Below are positions 1 through 10,364 of a DNA stretch of 45,952 nt, one piece after another. A model generated the notes under the pieces. It worked only from the letters and a program-made list of their open reading frames with translations. It was not told where the DNA came from and did not search any database. Every line of letters begins with the position of its first letter. Positions within the stretch are counted from its first letter, which is position 1. Location: positions 1 to 45,952 of the forward strand of contig JABANP010000429.1 of the NCBI GenBank assembly GCA_013115135.1. Reading direction: 5' to 3'. Position numbers and translations under genes: made by a program. This DNA comes from Perkinsus olseni. Taxonomy: Eukaryota; Perkinsozoa; Perkinsida; Perkinsidae.

Positions 1-182
1 TAACATCAGCTCTTCTTCGTCTGCATCGTCTGATTAGAATTATCGCAGTATTTCTAGTGACCACAAGCAGTTGTGGTGGTACTGCCTCGTGAGGCGTGGT
101 GCGAAGACTGAAATCGGTTTAGTTCTCGATGCTCCTATCGCCGTCCGGATGAGCTCAGCGAGGGATACCTCATACCCCGGAT

Positions 183-1160
183 ATGGTGGTCCTGTTACCT
201 GCGAGTTCCGGTTCAGGTGGCCCATCTGGGGGTCCGTGTCGAGCGGCCTTGGCTGAGGTTAGGAAGGTGAAGGAGAGGAGAGCTGTCGAATCTGCATTGA
301 GCCGGTGGAGTTGGGAGAAGGGCAAACTCGAGACAGAAAGCGCACGGAACGCCGAGACGAGCGGCAAGGTGACTCCTCTCCCGTCACTTGAAGCAGCCGA
401 GCTCCCAGCTGAGGCGGCTGTTCGCTCCAGGCACCCTCACTGACTGCCTCGGACGGCTTGGGATTGCAAGGAGATCCTTCCCGCGTTATGATGAAAGAAG
501 TTATACATTCGAGCTGGCTGCTGCCTGGCCGCTACGACAAGCGCACCCGCGAGATATCGATTAGCAGGAGACCTTCAAATGACGAAAATAGGCGGAGCGA
601 CGCAACTGGTCGGTGCGCATTGCTGCTGAAGATGAAGGATCGTCGACGAGAGCAGCTGGACGAGGTTGCCGCATTGGCGGCTCGCTTGAAGCAACTTGGG
701 ACGGAGATCAATCCTGAAGTGCTTGAAAGGGCATTGGTCCTACCCGAACAAAAACTGCGCGATGCAGCGAGCTTTCCAGCAGTAAGATTGTCTCCCTATA
801 CTCCGAGCATCGCAATGCCTTGGGTGCTACTCTACTGTCTTGATATCGCGCTGCCGCTAGAAGCTCTCCTTATACATCGTGCTGTACATGGTACAATCGC
901 CACGCCTCTCAGCACAGAGGGCTGCCACGCTGTCACACTATCTCAAATGCATCGTTGAACCGATCTGCTGCGGAGGCTACCCTCCTTCGTTAGAAAATTT
1001 TCGATCACGCGAGAGAGCAGCGTGGATTCCTTCTCAGGTGCCTCGACTTCTATCGGATCCCAATCCGCCGAATGCAGGAGCAGTAGCTCAGAAACGCAGA
1101 GTTATCAAGAAGAAAGGCGGAAAGAAGAAGCGGGCGGGTATAGGAAGGAAGACGAAATGA
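183..1160 (+). CDS. multi-exon coiled-coil protein with basic C-terminal tail (splicing partly resolved)
   Basis: I do not recognise this protein. The first segment (from the ATG at 183) is charged and helical and meets a possible GT donor after 368. Reading resumes in frame at 397 if a 28-nt intron (369-396) is removed, giving a segment containing LGRLGIARRSFPRYDERSY. A later exon ends at 781 before a GTAAGA donor and is a clear coiled coil (DRRREQLDEVAALAARLKQL). The intron 782-1037 ends CTTCTCAG, and the last exon is phase-consistent, closing with a lysine-rich tail (KKKGGKKKRAGIGRK) that suggests nuclear or nucleolar location. The junctions between about 500 and 630 are unresolved, and the start could lie further upstream. 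The last intron holds a fragment of a repeat also found near 36 kb. Confidence 0.5.
860..950 (+). repeat. interspersed repeat fragment inside an intron
   Basis: The stretch around CTTATACATCGTGCTGTACA matches sequence at 35,970-36,060 in the same orientation and at 36,590-36,640 in the opposite orientation. It lies entirely inside the last intron of the 183-1160 gene, so it does not affect the coding sequence. Confidence 0.6.
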
Positions 1161-1554
1161 TTTTCCGCGATTTTTAGTGAAAACCAAGCACTCTGCGATA
1201 AATCGCTGGTGCTGCCCTATTCATGTCGCATTTCGATGATGATGGCGAGGTCAGCACGAAGCCGCGCTCATGTTAAAAATGTTCGAAGTTGAAGGCTTTC
1301 AGGCCACGAGTTCTTAATGGGTCGTGATACCATGAGTGTGCCTGTTCAAGACATGTTCAGCGGGAGACTCCCACGGGGGGAGCTGCAGCTGTGAATGACG
1401 GGAAACTCCCGAGAGCCTTTAGACGAAGGCAGTAGTTGCGGGTAATCGAACCACGTGCAAAATGAGACCATTTAGAAGTTGAACTCTTAAAGGTTCCATT
1501 TTTAGCGCGGTGTGTAGAGACGGCGCGGCGCACCGTCTCTCTCGCGCCGGGCGC
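1161..1554. other. intergenic stretch, no gene seen
   Basis: This AT-balanced spacer follows the stop of the coiled-coil gene. I see no open frame or splice pattern supporting a gene. It contains short foldbacks such as CGGGAGACTCCCACGGGGGGAG, like the rest of the window. Confidence 0.4.
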
Positions 1555-1850
1555 GTGACCGTGGGCACGGAACGATTGCCTAGGGCGCCATAGGGATGAC
1601 TCGTCCGGCGCTGAGTCATCCGTCCGAGCTCTCGGGATCCGAGGGGTAGCCCCTGTCGAGGCGTTGAGTCTCTCAAAGGAGGTAATGTGACTATCGGACC
1701 GATAGTATCGGTCGAAAACCAGTAAGTCTGGGGCCTATACTCAAACTCTCGGGCCGGGTTTTCCACCTGTTAATCGGACTAAATTAGTCCTTGGCCCACG
1801 CTCCCGATCGACTGACTTATTAATCGAACGACTCCGGAAGCGACTCTTGA
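1555..1850 (+). mobile_element. diverged A-B terminal-repeat relic of the DIRS-type retrotransposon
   Basis: The left part resembles the A repeat (CCGTGGGCACG..., then GAGTCATCCGTCCGAGCTCTC). The right part resembles the B repeat (CTCAAAGGAGGTAATGTGAC, CTCTCGGGCCGGGTTTTC, ending CGACTCTTGA), joined in the A2-B2 order of the intact element at 24.3-31.1 kb. Many substitutions and small indels show it is much older. No internal coding sequence flanks it, so it is either a recombination product or a truncated 3' end. Confidence 0.7.
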
Positions 1851-2564
1851 ATCACGTGAAACGGGCATTGCTGGTCCGGCGAGAGAGCTTGTCGAACAGC
1901 AACCCGGAGACACCAGCAAGCGCCTGCAGACTTGGGGCTATGATACTCATGACGTGCGTAGATGAGGAGCTCTGTTGACAACAGAATGTTGTTGAAGTTT
2001 GTAGTCACGCGGTCCGGCGATTTCAGACTGGGAAAATTTGTAAATCTGCTGTGTCACATCGAGCAGGATATGATCAAGCGTTTACACCCAGTTTGTATAC
2101 CACATCTCGCCGCGAGATTCTCGGGTATCACTCGTTATAAACTGTATTTGAGTCCATAATGCGTTGTGCTATGCGTTACGCGTTCAATGCTAGCTCCAAG
2201 AATAGACGTCTTTCTCTCTCGTCCAGTCCTTTGATTGGCGATCACGAGATACTGCTTAATAAGCAGTCCCTCGATTACTGCTGTTAGGTTCTGCAACTTG
2301 CGCTCAATCCGTTATTGTATAACTCAACCAGTGAGGTATGGGGATCATTCCTAGTCCACAGTAATGACTAGTATCAATGAAGGTTCATTCAATGGGGTTC
2401 TCTATCAGAGGACGGGGAGAAAAAAAGTCTCGGGTACTGCTACAGTACTACTGTGTGGTGGTCACACATAAAATTATGGAAAGGGCCGTTCGACAACGAG
2501 AATGATACAACGTTTGGTCAAGAATTATAGTCATCGCTCATCGTCTATCAGATTATTGGACATA
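1851..2564. other. non-coding spacer
   Basis: Only short frames with no consistent coding signal are present. No repeat with a second copy in the window was recognised here. The stretch may contain the regulatory or 3' region of the secreted minus-strand gene that ends at 2565. Confidence 0.35.
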
Positions 2565-3008
2565 TCATCTCTGAAGCTTATACTGGTCCTCCCCAGTAGA
2601 GGCAGTTGGGACCGTGAGATTCTGATATCCATTCTCAATAGTGCAACCAGTGATGAACTTCTCGTCATAATAACCGGCCGAATCCTCTACGATTTCATCA
2701 CATGGAGACTTCAGCGTCACGGTGAAGCGTGGAGCACCGCTGCTCTGCTGGAGAGTATATCCACAATCGTATTGACCTTTCTTTAGGTGGCCTTTATAGG
2801 GAGTTATGTAAACCCTGCCGCCCTGCTCACTAGTGAACCTGAACTGTAGGATATCTGCCTCCCCGCTGGAAGAGGAATCATAGGTATAGGTCTTATCGAT
2901 GGGGGATCCCAGTCCATTAGGAGTCTTCTCAGTGTCACCGCGAAAGACCTCAGGGCCGCACTGAGCGACAACGAAGATGAGGTACAGACTAGTTAGGTTG
3001 AGGTACAT
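2565..3008 (-). CDS. small secreted protein, 147 residues
   Basis: I chose the internal ATG at 3008 because the product then begins with a compact signal peptide (MYLNLTSLYLIFVVAQC), which the upstream ATG at 3056 would bury. The mature part is hydrophilic, with three cysteines in DCGY, PCDE and GCTI contexts plus one at the predicted cleavage point. It is rich in Ser, Thr, Tyr and Gly (for example DKTYTYDSSSSGEADILQF), which suggests a beta-rich extracellular domain. It resembles none of the other secreted proteins in the window and I recognise no family. It appears to be a single exon, although a further exon after TGEDQYKLQR cannot be excluded. Confidence 0.6.
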   Translation of the reverse strand: MYLNLTSLYLIFVVAQCGPEVFRGDTEKTPNGLGSPIDKTYTYDSSSSGEADILQFRFTSEQGGRVYITPYKGHLKKGQYDCGYTLQQSSGAPRFTVTLKSPCDEIVEDSAGYYDEKFITGCTIENGYQNLTVPTASTGEDQYKLQR

Positions 3009-3056
3009 AGGGATGATGATTATCTGATAACCTAAAGTTGAGACTGAACTGGTCAA

Positions 3057-4527
3057 TGCTTTAATACAATAGAGGAACTATCGCTCCATCAATGAGGGCG
3101 ACTTAGCTTCGCGATCTAAGCTTCGGGCTGTGTCGCCACTGAGTGACTCGGGGACACTGTCTCCGACGTAGTGTCCCGAGATAGAGATCGCCTTTGAAGT
3201 GCATTGTGTTCCTTGCGTCTTGCCTTTGAGTGTCCAACAGCTTCTTTGATGCAATCTCGCCTTGCCGGCCCGTAAAAACTGAAAAGTCAGCACGTCTATT
3301 ATGCTTACCGGCGAATTCGGTTCTGATCGTCGTTGTGCGAGCCATGCCGTGTCGTGCGCAGCCCTTCTGAACTCGGTTTTTTCGCGCAGGCGTGCGGCCC
3401 CATCCGGGGTTTGCTCTCCGACCAGAAATACATCAGACATTACTACTCATTCCATGGCGAACAAGGCATTGGCTCCCCGGCCGTCTCTGGGTCATTTATT
3501 AGCGGTCACGCTGCGCACAAGTCACCAGGTTCGGGTTAACGGAATTCCATATCCTTACCTTCGTGCACCACTCCTAGTGTGCGAGTCGCACAGGAACTGT
3601 GCCACAGTTTCAGGGGCGCCGTCCCCACCTCGCAGGGTAACCCTGCCAGGGTTGTGGAAAGTTGGAAGTTCCAGGAATTTCCGCTCGCCGAAAACATATA
3701 GAATCATGGAACGCAATGCAATATCACCCGTTGAGCAATCCCAATCTTCACAGAACGGCCATTGAAGCGAGGCTTCCAAATGCGGTTTTGGGGTTACCCT
3801 AAAACCGATAAACGTCTTCTGAACGAGGGATATCGTTCTGAACGATTCCGCCTCAGGACCGTTCTGAGGCGATTCAAGTGGCAGTTGAGTTACGGATACA
3901 GGGAGGGGCGTGGCCGTCAAAATGGGAAAGACTGTCCCACAGTGGGACTCCCACTTGGGAGCCCGCGCAGACTGCTGTCCGGGACAGCACTCTGGATAGC
4001 CTGTCCCGGGTAGTCTCAGTAGTTGCGAGACTCCCAATTGGATATGAGGACCCGGCCTAATATAGTTCAGCTAACAGCATGCCTCGTTAGCTCTCATGCG
4101 GATGCCCATAGCGATAGAACTTGATGAGCCCAATGATCGGGCGGCCCAAGTTGGGTCCAATCGGATAGAATCGTCCAACCAGAGCACGGATGCACTTGCG
4201 ATTGTGGTGGACCCTGGCGCCGGTGAGAGAAAAACTAGGCACGTGAGTCCTCTGAGGGACCTATGGCAGTTAACTCCTGCTCGGCTGCTCAGGCGAGCAG
4301 GAGTCAGCAGAGCAATGCTGAGTCAACACTGATTCGGATTAGTTGCTTGTGAGGCTTATTAGACGCCATTTCACTTCGTCTGTCTGATACGTATGAGGGG
4401 ACGGTCAGATATCAGGTTGAAGTCTCATTCGGGCACGGGAAGTCGGTGATAAGCAGTCGGAGTTACTCATGCTGCGCAGCAGTCTTGTTGTGCAATCGGC
4501 TACAATTTGCGCTGTAGCCAGTCCCAA
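3057..4527. other. gene-poor spacer with overlapping weak open frames
   Basis: Several overlapping frames of 80-160 codons occur on both strands, but they are arranged around local inverted duplications (for example CTGTCCCACAGTGGGACTCCCACTTGGGAG), which tend to keep frames open on both strands. The minus-strand frame 3440-3078 begins MSDVFLVGEQTPDGAARL and is the best candidate, but I cannot support it further. Short similarity to 21,527-21,620 suggests old repeats. Confidence 0.35.
4328..4480 (+). repeat. interspersed repeat, copy 1
   Basis: The stretch from GAGGCTTATTAGACGCCATT through GGTTGAAGTCTC to the GCGCAGCAG hairpin is clearly related to 19,250-19,440, where the same landmarks (GACGCCATTCCACT, GGTTGAAGTCTC, CGCGCAGGAG) occur in the same order. 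The two copies are diverged and no ends or target duplications were identified. Confidence 0.5.
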
Positions 4528-5045
4528 ATGGCCATTGATTTAACCATAAATGAAGGAACGCAGAACAGGAGAGACTCCGCAGACTCCACGGCCGCAGTAT
4601 CAGCAGTCATCGTGTGCAGCAAGTGTAAGGGGCAGCTGAGGAGCGACATCACTGGTAGGCCATCGAGGCTTGATGCTTTCTGCTCGGAGCGTAGCAACCT
4701 CGCTGTGTACTGTTCTTGCCGATCCGCTCCTTTGGTGCGATTTACGAGGAGATTGCGTCGCAATTCTGCATCGTAAACCGGGTAGAACGATGGTATACTC
4801 GCACTGAAGAGCTCCTAGACAGCACGAGAATGGGTTGTCTTGGCAGCCTGCAAATGGCAGGTCTTCGGAGATGCGGCCATCTCTTCCATGCGAGATGCGC
4901 CTCGTCCGTCCACGAAAGATGCCCGAAGTGCAACAAGCCCGTGAAGGACGTAGAGACGGACTACCTCAGGTTGGCGCGCTCGCTATGCTCAGATTTCCGA
5001 AGTATTTCTCTGCAATGCTCGTCATTTGATAAATCATTCGAATGA
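4528..5045 (+). CDS. RING-H2 finger protein, two exons, 120 residues
   Basis: Joining 4528-4654 to 4810-5045 across a GTAGGC...GAAG intron of 155 nt keeps phase. It assembles a full RING-H2 zinc-binding pattern: CSKC in exon 1, then CGH..H..C and CPKC in exon 2, with about 30 residues between the second and third ligands, within the family range. RING-H2 domains usually act in E3 ubiquitin ligases by docking an E2 enzyme. The N-terminus before CSKC is short, with no signal peptide or membrane segment, and the tail after the RING is about 40 residues. Exon 2 alone remains open upstream, so a different acceptor is possible, but only this one gives a complete RING. It stands alone, with no functional neighbour. 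Confidence 0.6.
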
Positions 5046-5329
5046 TACCATAAGCCGCATGACCATCGACTTGGTATTGAATTATCGAAGGAACGTGCAT
5101 CATAGGTGGAATGGCAGCTGGCGTGATGATAGGATATTATGATCGTATCCGAATGATTCTGGGAAAGATAGTTGAACTACGGCTACGAGGAAGGGTTCAG
5201 GGTCAACAGTGAACCTGGCCAACCTATGCAGTCCCTCGGTCAGGCGTTGTTGGTCGGACTCTGAGTCAGGCCGTCAGAGCACTGGAATCTTTAGCTCGGT
5301 AGATGGTTTAATTTTTCAGTTTCTACATC

Positions 5330-6780
5330 ACTTTTGGACACCATGACTCAGACACTGTCACTGCAGCGTCACAAGGTGAGATGTTGAGCGATCTGGGGCC
5401 GTATGCGGATCCTGATTTTCGGGGTGATGCAGAGTAAAAAATCGTCATCAATACTCAAGCACAGATTTTTCACTGAGTTATGAATCTCGGGCTATCATCC
5501 TGCATCATACTCAAGAATCCTGCATCTTGTATCCGATTACTTACTCAGCATCATAATTTACAGCTGATCTTGGTGTCAGAATCACTCAGAAATACTCAGA
5601 CCTAGATGCGAAACATATTAACCGCAATGAGCTACCTACCCTGATGCACGGAGGGGTCGCAGGTTCTATCCTAGGCGACCGCCTTTTTAAAGCATCTTAC
5701 ACATTCGTCCTCACTGTGTCAATCCGAGTAATTCGACTCGGGTTCAGTTACTGGTGCAAGCTTTCTTCCGACTTTTCCGACTCCGAGTTTATCTTGGAGA
5801 AGAAAGTATATTCTCTAAATAAGGAATCTCGCTCGCCCAAAGAAATGCCGGCGCGCCGTGCGTACTTCGTCCTTAGGTAAAAGATCAGGGTGGCCCAGCG
5901 GGGAAGAATGCTATTCTTTCTTACCGGGAATTCCGGAAATTCCCGGGAAGAAAGAATGCTCAATATTCCCTGGAAGAATGGTTGAGATTCTTCCCGGGTA
6001 TTTAGGTGCTTCATTCCAATGGTTTGACCTGAGAAAGCATCGAGTACGGGTGGATATGCGCGCCGAAGGCGCGCGAAAAAGAATTGGGGGGGCTTGTTTC
6101 AATGGGGAAGAATGCATTCTTTCTTCCCGGCTATATTCCCGGGAATTCCCGGAAGTTCCCGGGAATGGGAAGTGATCCATTCTTCCCACTTTTGGGCCAC
6201 CCTGTAAAAGATTTTAATCAGTTTGTCTTGGGATTCGAATAAAATTACGAAACTCCAAGATTGCAAGACGTTACTCAAAGTTTTGAATCAGCATCACCCA
6301 TGGGCGTCGCGGCGAAAAACCCCCGGTACTGAATCTCGGCGTTTTAACGTGTAAATTTGGCGTGATTCACGGAGTGATTATGCATCTGCATCAGATTCTG
6401 AGTAAGAATTGTGATTTGTATCACGGGGGTCGGATGCTCAGAGTAAAATACTCAAGAATCAGAGTAAAAAATCTCGACTCAGGGAAAATACTCTACTCAC
6501 AAATCAGCTACTCAGACATCTGAGTAATTACTCACACGAGCTCTTCCTGTATCAAGAATCGGCATCAGTCGCTGATCAGAATCAAGCATCATGAATCAGC
6601 ATCGTGAATCAATACTCTCTCTCAGAGCTCAGGAATCAGCATCTTGAATCTTGCATATTACTCAGAGTAATATAATCCGACTTGCGTACTCAGCATCACT
6701 GCCCGATTTTGCTCACGCATCGGGATCACAGGGTGATTTTACTCCGGGGTAGCGATGCACGCATCAGGATCCGCATACGG
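5330..6780 (+). repeat. degenerate array rich in GAATC/GATTC and ACTCAG words
   Basis: Two blocks (about 5330-5640 and 6230-6760) repeat loose variants of AATCAGCATC, ACTCAAGAATC and ACTCAGAGTAA with no fixed period. The array has no plausible coding content. It is interrupted by a spacer and by the hAT-type MITE. It ends about 85 bp before the start codon of the nine-exon gene, so its right part could overlap that gene's promoter. Confidence 0.6.
5886..6204. mobile_element. hAT-type MITE, 319 bp, with 8-bp target duplication
   Basis: The termini are CAGGGTGGCCCA... and ...TGGGCCACCCTG, a perfect inverted repeat of at least 11 bp beginning CAGGG as in many hAT elements. A perfect 8-bp direct repeat TAAAAGAT flanks it (5878-5885 and 6205-6212), the target-site length diagnostic of hAT transposases. 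Subterminal stretches are palindromic variants of GGGAAGAATG and TTCCCGGGAATTCCCGG. No transposase is encoded, so it is non-autonomous. The 576-bp element at 27,869 has related ends and interior. Confidence 0.88.
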
Positions 6781-6863
6781 CCCCTGGTCCTTCAGTATTT
6801 CCACGATGCACCTGTGTTGCGGATATATCCCAGAAATGAGCGAGCGGGCACCACTGCCGGCTG

Positions 6864-8804
6864 ATGCACTCGCCCGTTCGATCGTATCAAATTTCTGAGC
6901 CGTCTGGCGGAGGTGTCTCGCTTTCACAACCCTTGGAGGATACCGCCTCCTGTATGCGCACGCTGGATGATGCCATGTGTATCTTCATGCACGTCTTTGC
7001 ATGTCCCTCACTGTGAAGGTTGTGAAAGCGAGACATTTCCGCCGTGAGGGCGTCACATTCACTTTTCAGACGAGGAAACTGAGCTCCGGCAGAGCGCACT
7101 CGAGGCTTACGCGAAGAAGGAACAACTGAAGGCAGACAGACAGGTGCACTGCGGTCCACGCTTCGCTGACGGGCTCCATTGCTCAAGCGACCCAGCGGAA
7201 AGAATGGACATCTCGGATGCTCATCTGACGTCGCTTTCTTAGAGTCACCTGTCAAATATTCGAAAAGGTGAGCAAAGGAACCAGGAGCTCCAAGATAGGC
7301 TCGCACGAGTGGCTAGCGAGTGCTCGAGAATAGAAAGAGAACATGCCCGGGACGAGGCGAAGGTGAGACCCACGCGCGACCGGCGCTTTGTGTGTCTCAT
7401 CCAGAAGCTGTTGCGTCTAGTGCCTTCGAGCTGACAGAGCTTTGATTATGGTCATCTAGGAAGACTGATAGATATATCTTGCTATGCGATGTTCATGCTT
7501 CATTGCTTAGTTGGATGAGATGTCCCGAACGATATCGCGGAACATCGAGCGAACTACGGGCGCTGCGAAGTTGATTGACAATCTCGAATGTCAAAGAATC
7601 GTGCAGACAGCATGGAAGCAGGTGCTTGGATGGACAGGGTTTGCTTACGATACTCTTCCATAGACTTTATCATTGAATGATAATAATTCGCAAGTTGAAG
7701 ACCTCCTCTGGGCTTCATGGATTTCGATTCGAAACTTGTGAATTCTTGCAACTAGCGTTCTGCTGATGAGAATTCGGGATGAGTTACCGGCGGCCGGTGA
7801 CCGGCCTATCCCTCAGACGGCTGATGCTTTTGGTGAGGTTTCACAGGATGATGTGATCGCGATGGCTGCAGCGCATAGAGCTACAAAGGACATGCTGCAG
7901 TCGATAAGAAATGCAGCCTTGGCCAATGATAAGGTGAGCGTGGGGCTCTGCAAGGTTGAATGGGGATGATGAACATTCCAGTGCTGTTGAGGCTCGCGGC
8001 ATCAGCGTTCGGAGTCATCTGGTTGTCATTTCGTTGGCTCCGGTAGAGTGCCGTGACTTATGGATCAGAAGAGCTGACGAGCCGTAGCGCTCGTCTGGAG
8101 ACACCGCCAAAGCCGCACTACTTGAGCGGCGGTGTCGCGTACTTGCGACGACGCAGTGACGGCTGTCCAAATTCGGCGTATTCACGAACGAACACTGAGG
8201 AGTAACTTTCGGGCTAACGGAGTTCAGCCTTTTTTCTCGCGTCTTTCGTAGACGAATTTTCATCGAAAATGGTGATGTGGTTCTCACTAGCGGCTTTCAC
8301 TTGGCGGGTGCATTCCGATTGACGCCGATTGCCCGCCACTGTTGGTCACCGAGCTCGAAAAGCGTCTATGCGATAGACTCTATGGCCTCAGGATAGAGTT
8401 GAACGCGTTGTCGGGTTCGTCCTATCGGCGGTGGACGATAGAAGGACAGAAGAAAGGGAGACGCACAGGAGGGTTCAGGAGAAGCGGCGTGCAATTCAGT
8501 GCAAGATGGAGGAATTACAACAACTTCGGTCGAGGAATGCGCGCAACTCCCATAAGGCACGCGCCCGGGTGGATAAGTAAGCCACGTGTAGGGAGGTGAA
8601 TGCTCTTCGGGTCGCGGATCTGGTGGACTCGTGGTGGAATTTGTTTACAGGGTCGGAGATCGCCAGAACAAGAGAGTCAAGAAGTCGCTACATCCGATCG
8701 GCAAGGGAGCAAGTCTTGCCAGGGCTAAGAAACAGAAGATCATCGATCTGGATGAGGACGGATTGGAGGCTATTCCTGTGGGCCATAGGTCTCTCTCCGT
8801 ATAG
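6864..8804 (+). CDS. nine-exon coiled-coil protein with basic/acidic tail
   Basis: No single long frame exists, but phase-consistent splicing gives about 320 residues. Proposed exons: 6864-6978, 7070-7143, 7243-7362, 7511-7638, 7756-7933, 8088-8155, 8392-8409, 8442-8576 and 8651-8804. Every intron starts GT and ends AG, the shortest being 32 nt (8410-8441). The product starts MHSPVRSYQISEPSGGG. Most later exons are heptad-rich coiled coil, e.g. QRNQELQDRLARVASECSRI and KRRAIQCKMEELQQL. It ends with a basic then acidic tail (KKSLHPIGKGASLARAKKQK, then IIDLDEDGLEAI), compatible with a nuclear or cytoskeletal scaffold. The exon 4/5 junction uses a weak GTTTGC donor and is least certain. I recognise no family. 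Confidence 0.65.
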
Positions 8805-8952
8805 CGCTAATCTTATCTGTTTCGGAGGTCGGGGCCTCTGCAATTCGGAAATAATTCAAAACGGCTGTTCTTGTGGCGTAGTAGAGTCACGTAGATCGTA
8901 TATCAGGAACGTCGCACCTATTTGGCAGGGGCTCATGCCGCACTGCCTTCTT

Positions 8953-9216
8953 TCAGCCTGAAAGTTTCAGGCACCTGCACGCCGCAAAAATAAACGCGCC
9001 AGTGACGAGGACTGCCTTGACTGCACGAACGCTGGAAGTCTCTTCTATTATCTGGGAGTTGCGTTGGCCCTCCGGGCGAGTGAGAATTTTCGGATCGCGT
9101 GCTCCACCCTGAAGAGTGGACTGCACCTGAGATCTCGGCGTGAAGTTCTTCGGAAGGTATTTTGAAATTTGAATGAAACATACGATGGATGCTGTTAAAA
9201 TAATCACAGTCTTCAC
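8953..9216 (-). CDS. small secreted or membrane protein, 87 residues
   Basis: The chosen start gives an N-terminal hydrophobic signal (MKTVIILTASIVCFIQIS). A polar middle contains PEGQRNSQ, and a second hydrophobic segment near the C-terminus (AVLVTGAFIFAACRCL) could be a membrane anchor. The same motif order, with GQRNSQ and a hydrophobic AVEAVAFAGSS segment, occurs in the minus-strand frame at 17,188-16,850, so this is a two-member family. That conservation across frames supports translation. It lies 148 bp beyond the stop of the nine-exon gene, in convergent orientation. Function is unknown. Confidence 0.5.
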   Translation of the reverse strand: MKTVIILTASIVCFIQISKYLPKNFTPRSQVQSTLQGGARDPKILTRPEGQRNSQIIEETSSVRAVKAVLVTGAFIFAACRCLKLSG

Positions 9217-10244
9217 TCAAGTCACTTGCGGACACTGTATTTTAAAGTGGATTGATGCTTGCAGGGCGGCGCTGGGTCGTAGCCGATGGGCCCCAGAAAA
9301 GAAGCAGTTCCAAGCGCGAGTTTAGGAACCGTCCTTGATCGTTCCCTGACAAAGTATTTTAGGCTCCACCGAGTGCACTGCATCAGTCCTATCATTAGCT
9401 GAGCATCCGTTGAAGCAGGTTTGATCCGAGCTATCGTTCGCTATCGTGTGGAACGGCCCGGTCTAAGCTTCTCTTCGGGCCGTCTTTGCGTTGGTACTGT
9501 CCTATGAGTCAGCCTCACGATTCTCGCAGAGTGGAGGCCCTCTTCGTGGTGCTAGCAAAAGTGAGAATTATCGGCTCTCCGTCGGGCCCCTGTCGACCCT
9601 GGATTGAGGATTTTCTGAATTATCGTTCACGGACGCTCGAGTGAACTTCACTCAGTGAAGGAGGCCTCGACCTCGATCTGACCTGATCGACCTCGGTTTT
9701 GAGAGTGTAAGCGTAAGACAAAAAAATAGAAGTTGTTACTAGAACTAGACTCGCGACAATCGGAGTCACGCCGTGCCTCTAGACGCGCGCACGTGACGCC
9801 GCGTGCACGTGACGCCGCGTGCACGTCACGCAACGTCTTGCGGTCCCGCCTGCAGTTATTGCAGTTCCACGAGGCAACCCACTGAATGCCTCTCCTTCAT
9901 CGGAAGCAGGAGGAGGCCCCGTCTAGTATATGATTCGTCGTCGACGAATCGGTGATGAGCGCACACCAGTGCGACACAACCTTGACGAGGGCATAGTGGA
10001 AGGACTCTGTGTTTGTCCCAGTGGGACAACCAACGGGGACTGAATTCTCTGTAGGCTGTCCGGGAGACCCACCCCTGAACCTGGCTTGGAGGGCTGTAGC
10101 GAGCTCGATTGGCGATCAAGCTTGCGGCCGAGACTCGCCGTCTCAATTACATACAATTAATTGCCGAGTCAAAGTGCAAATCGCCAGACCCGAAGATAAC
10201 TGGGGTTTTCGCGATCTGATGCTCGACCTGCGTACACGTCGCGC
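9217..10244. other. intergenic region with foldbacks, no gene supported
   Basis: About 1 kb contains several palindromic or tandem words, such as GTGCACGTGACGCCGC repeated near 9780-9820 and TCGTCGTCGACGAATC. The minus-strand frames at 9856-10,156 overlap in two phases and show no convincing protein character. The right end probably holds the promoter of the secreted gene that starts at 10,365. Confidence 0.35.
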
Positions 10245-10250
10245 TATAAA
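10245..10250 (+). promoter_or_regulatory. possible TATA-like box
   Basis: TATAAA lies in CGCGCTATAAAACGCCC, 115 bp upstream of the preferred ATG of the first ADYP-family gene. The position suits a core promoter, but alveolate promoters are poorly defined and no comparable box was seen before the other two family members. Confidence 0.25.
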
Positions 10251-10364
10251 ACGCCCTTCCTCGCGTGCCCCCCGTGAATTCGGTTTCTCTGTGTCCCTGA
10301 GCCGGAACCAGTGAAATCCGGAAGCACCTTCAGTTCAGCCAAAAACTACGGGAAGCAGTTACCA

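Noticed and set aside
5858..6189. Overlapping ORFs on both strands, about 100 codons each
   Set aside because: They fall within the 319-bp MITE, whose palindromic interior keeps both strands open.
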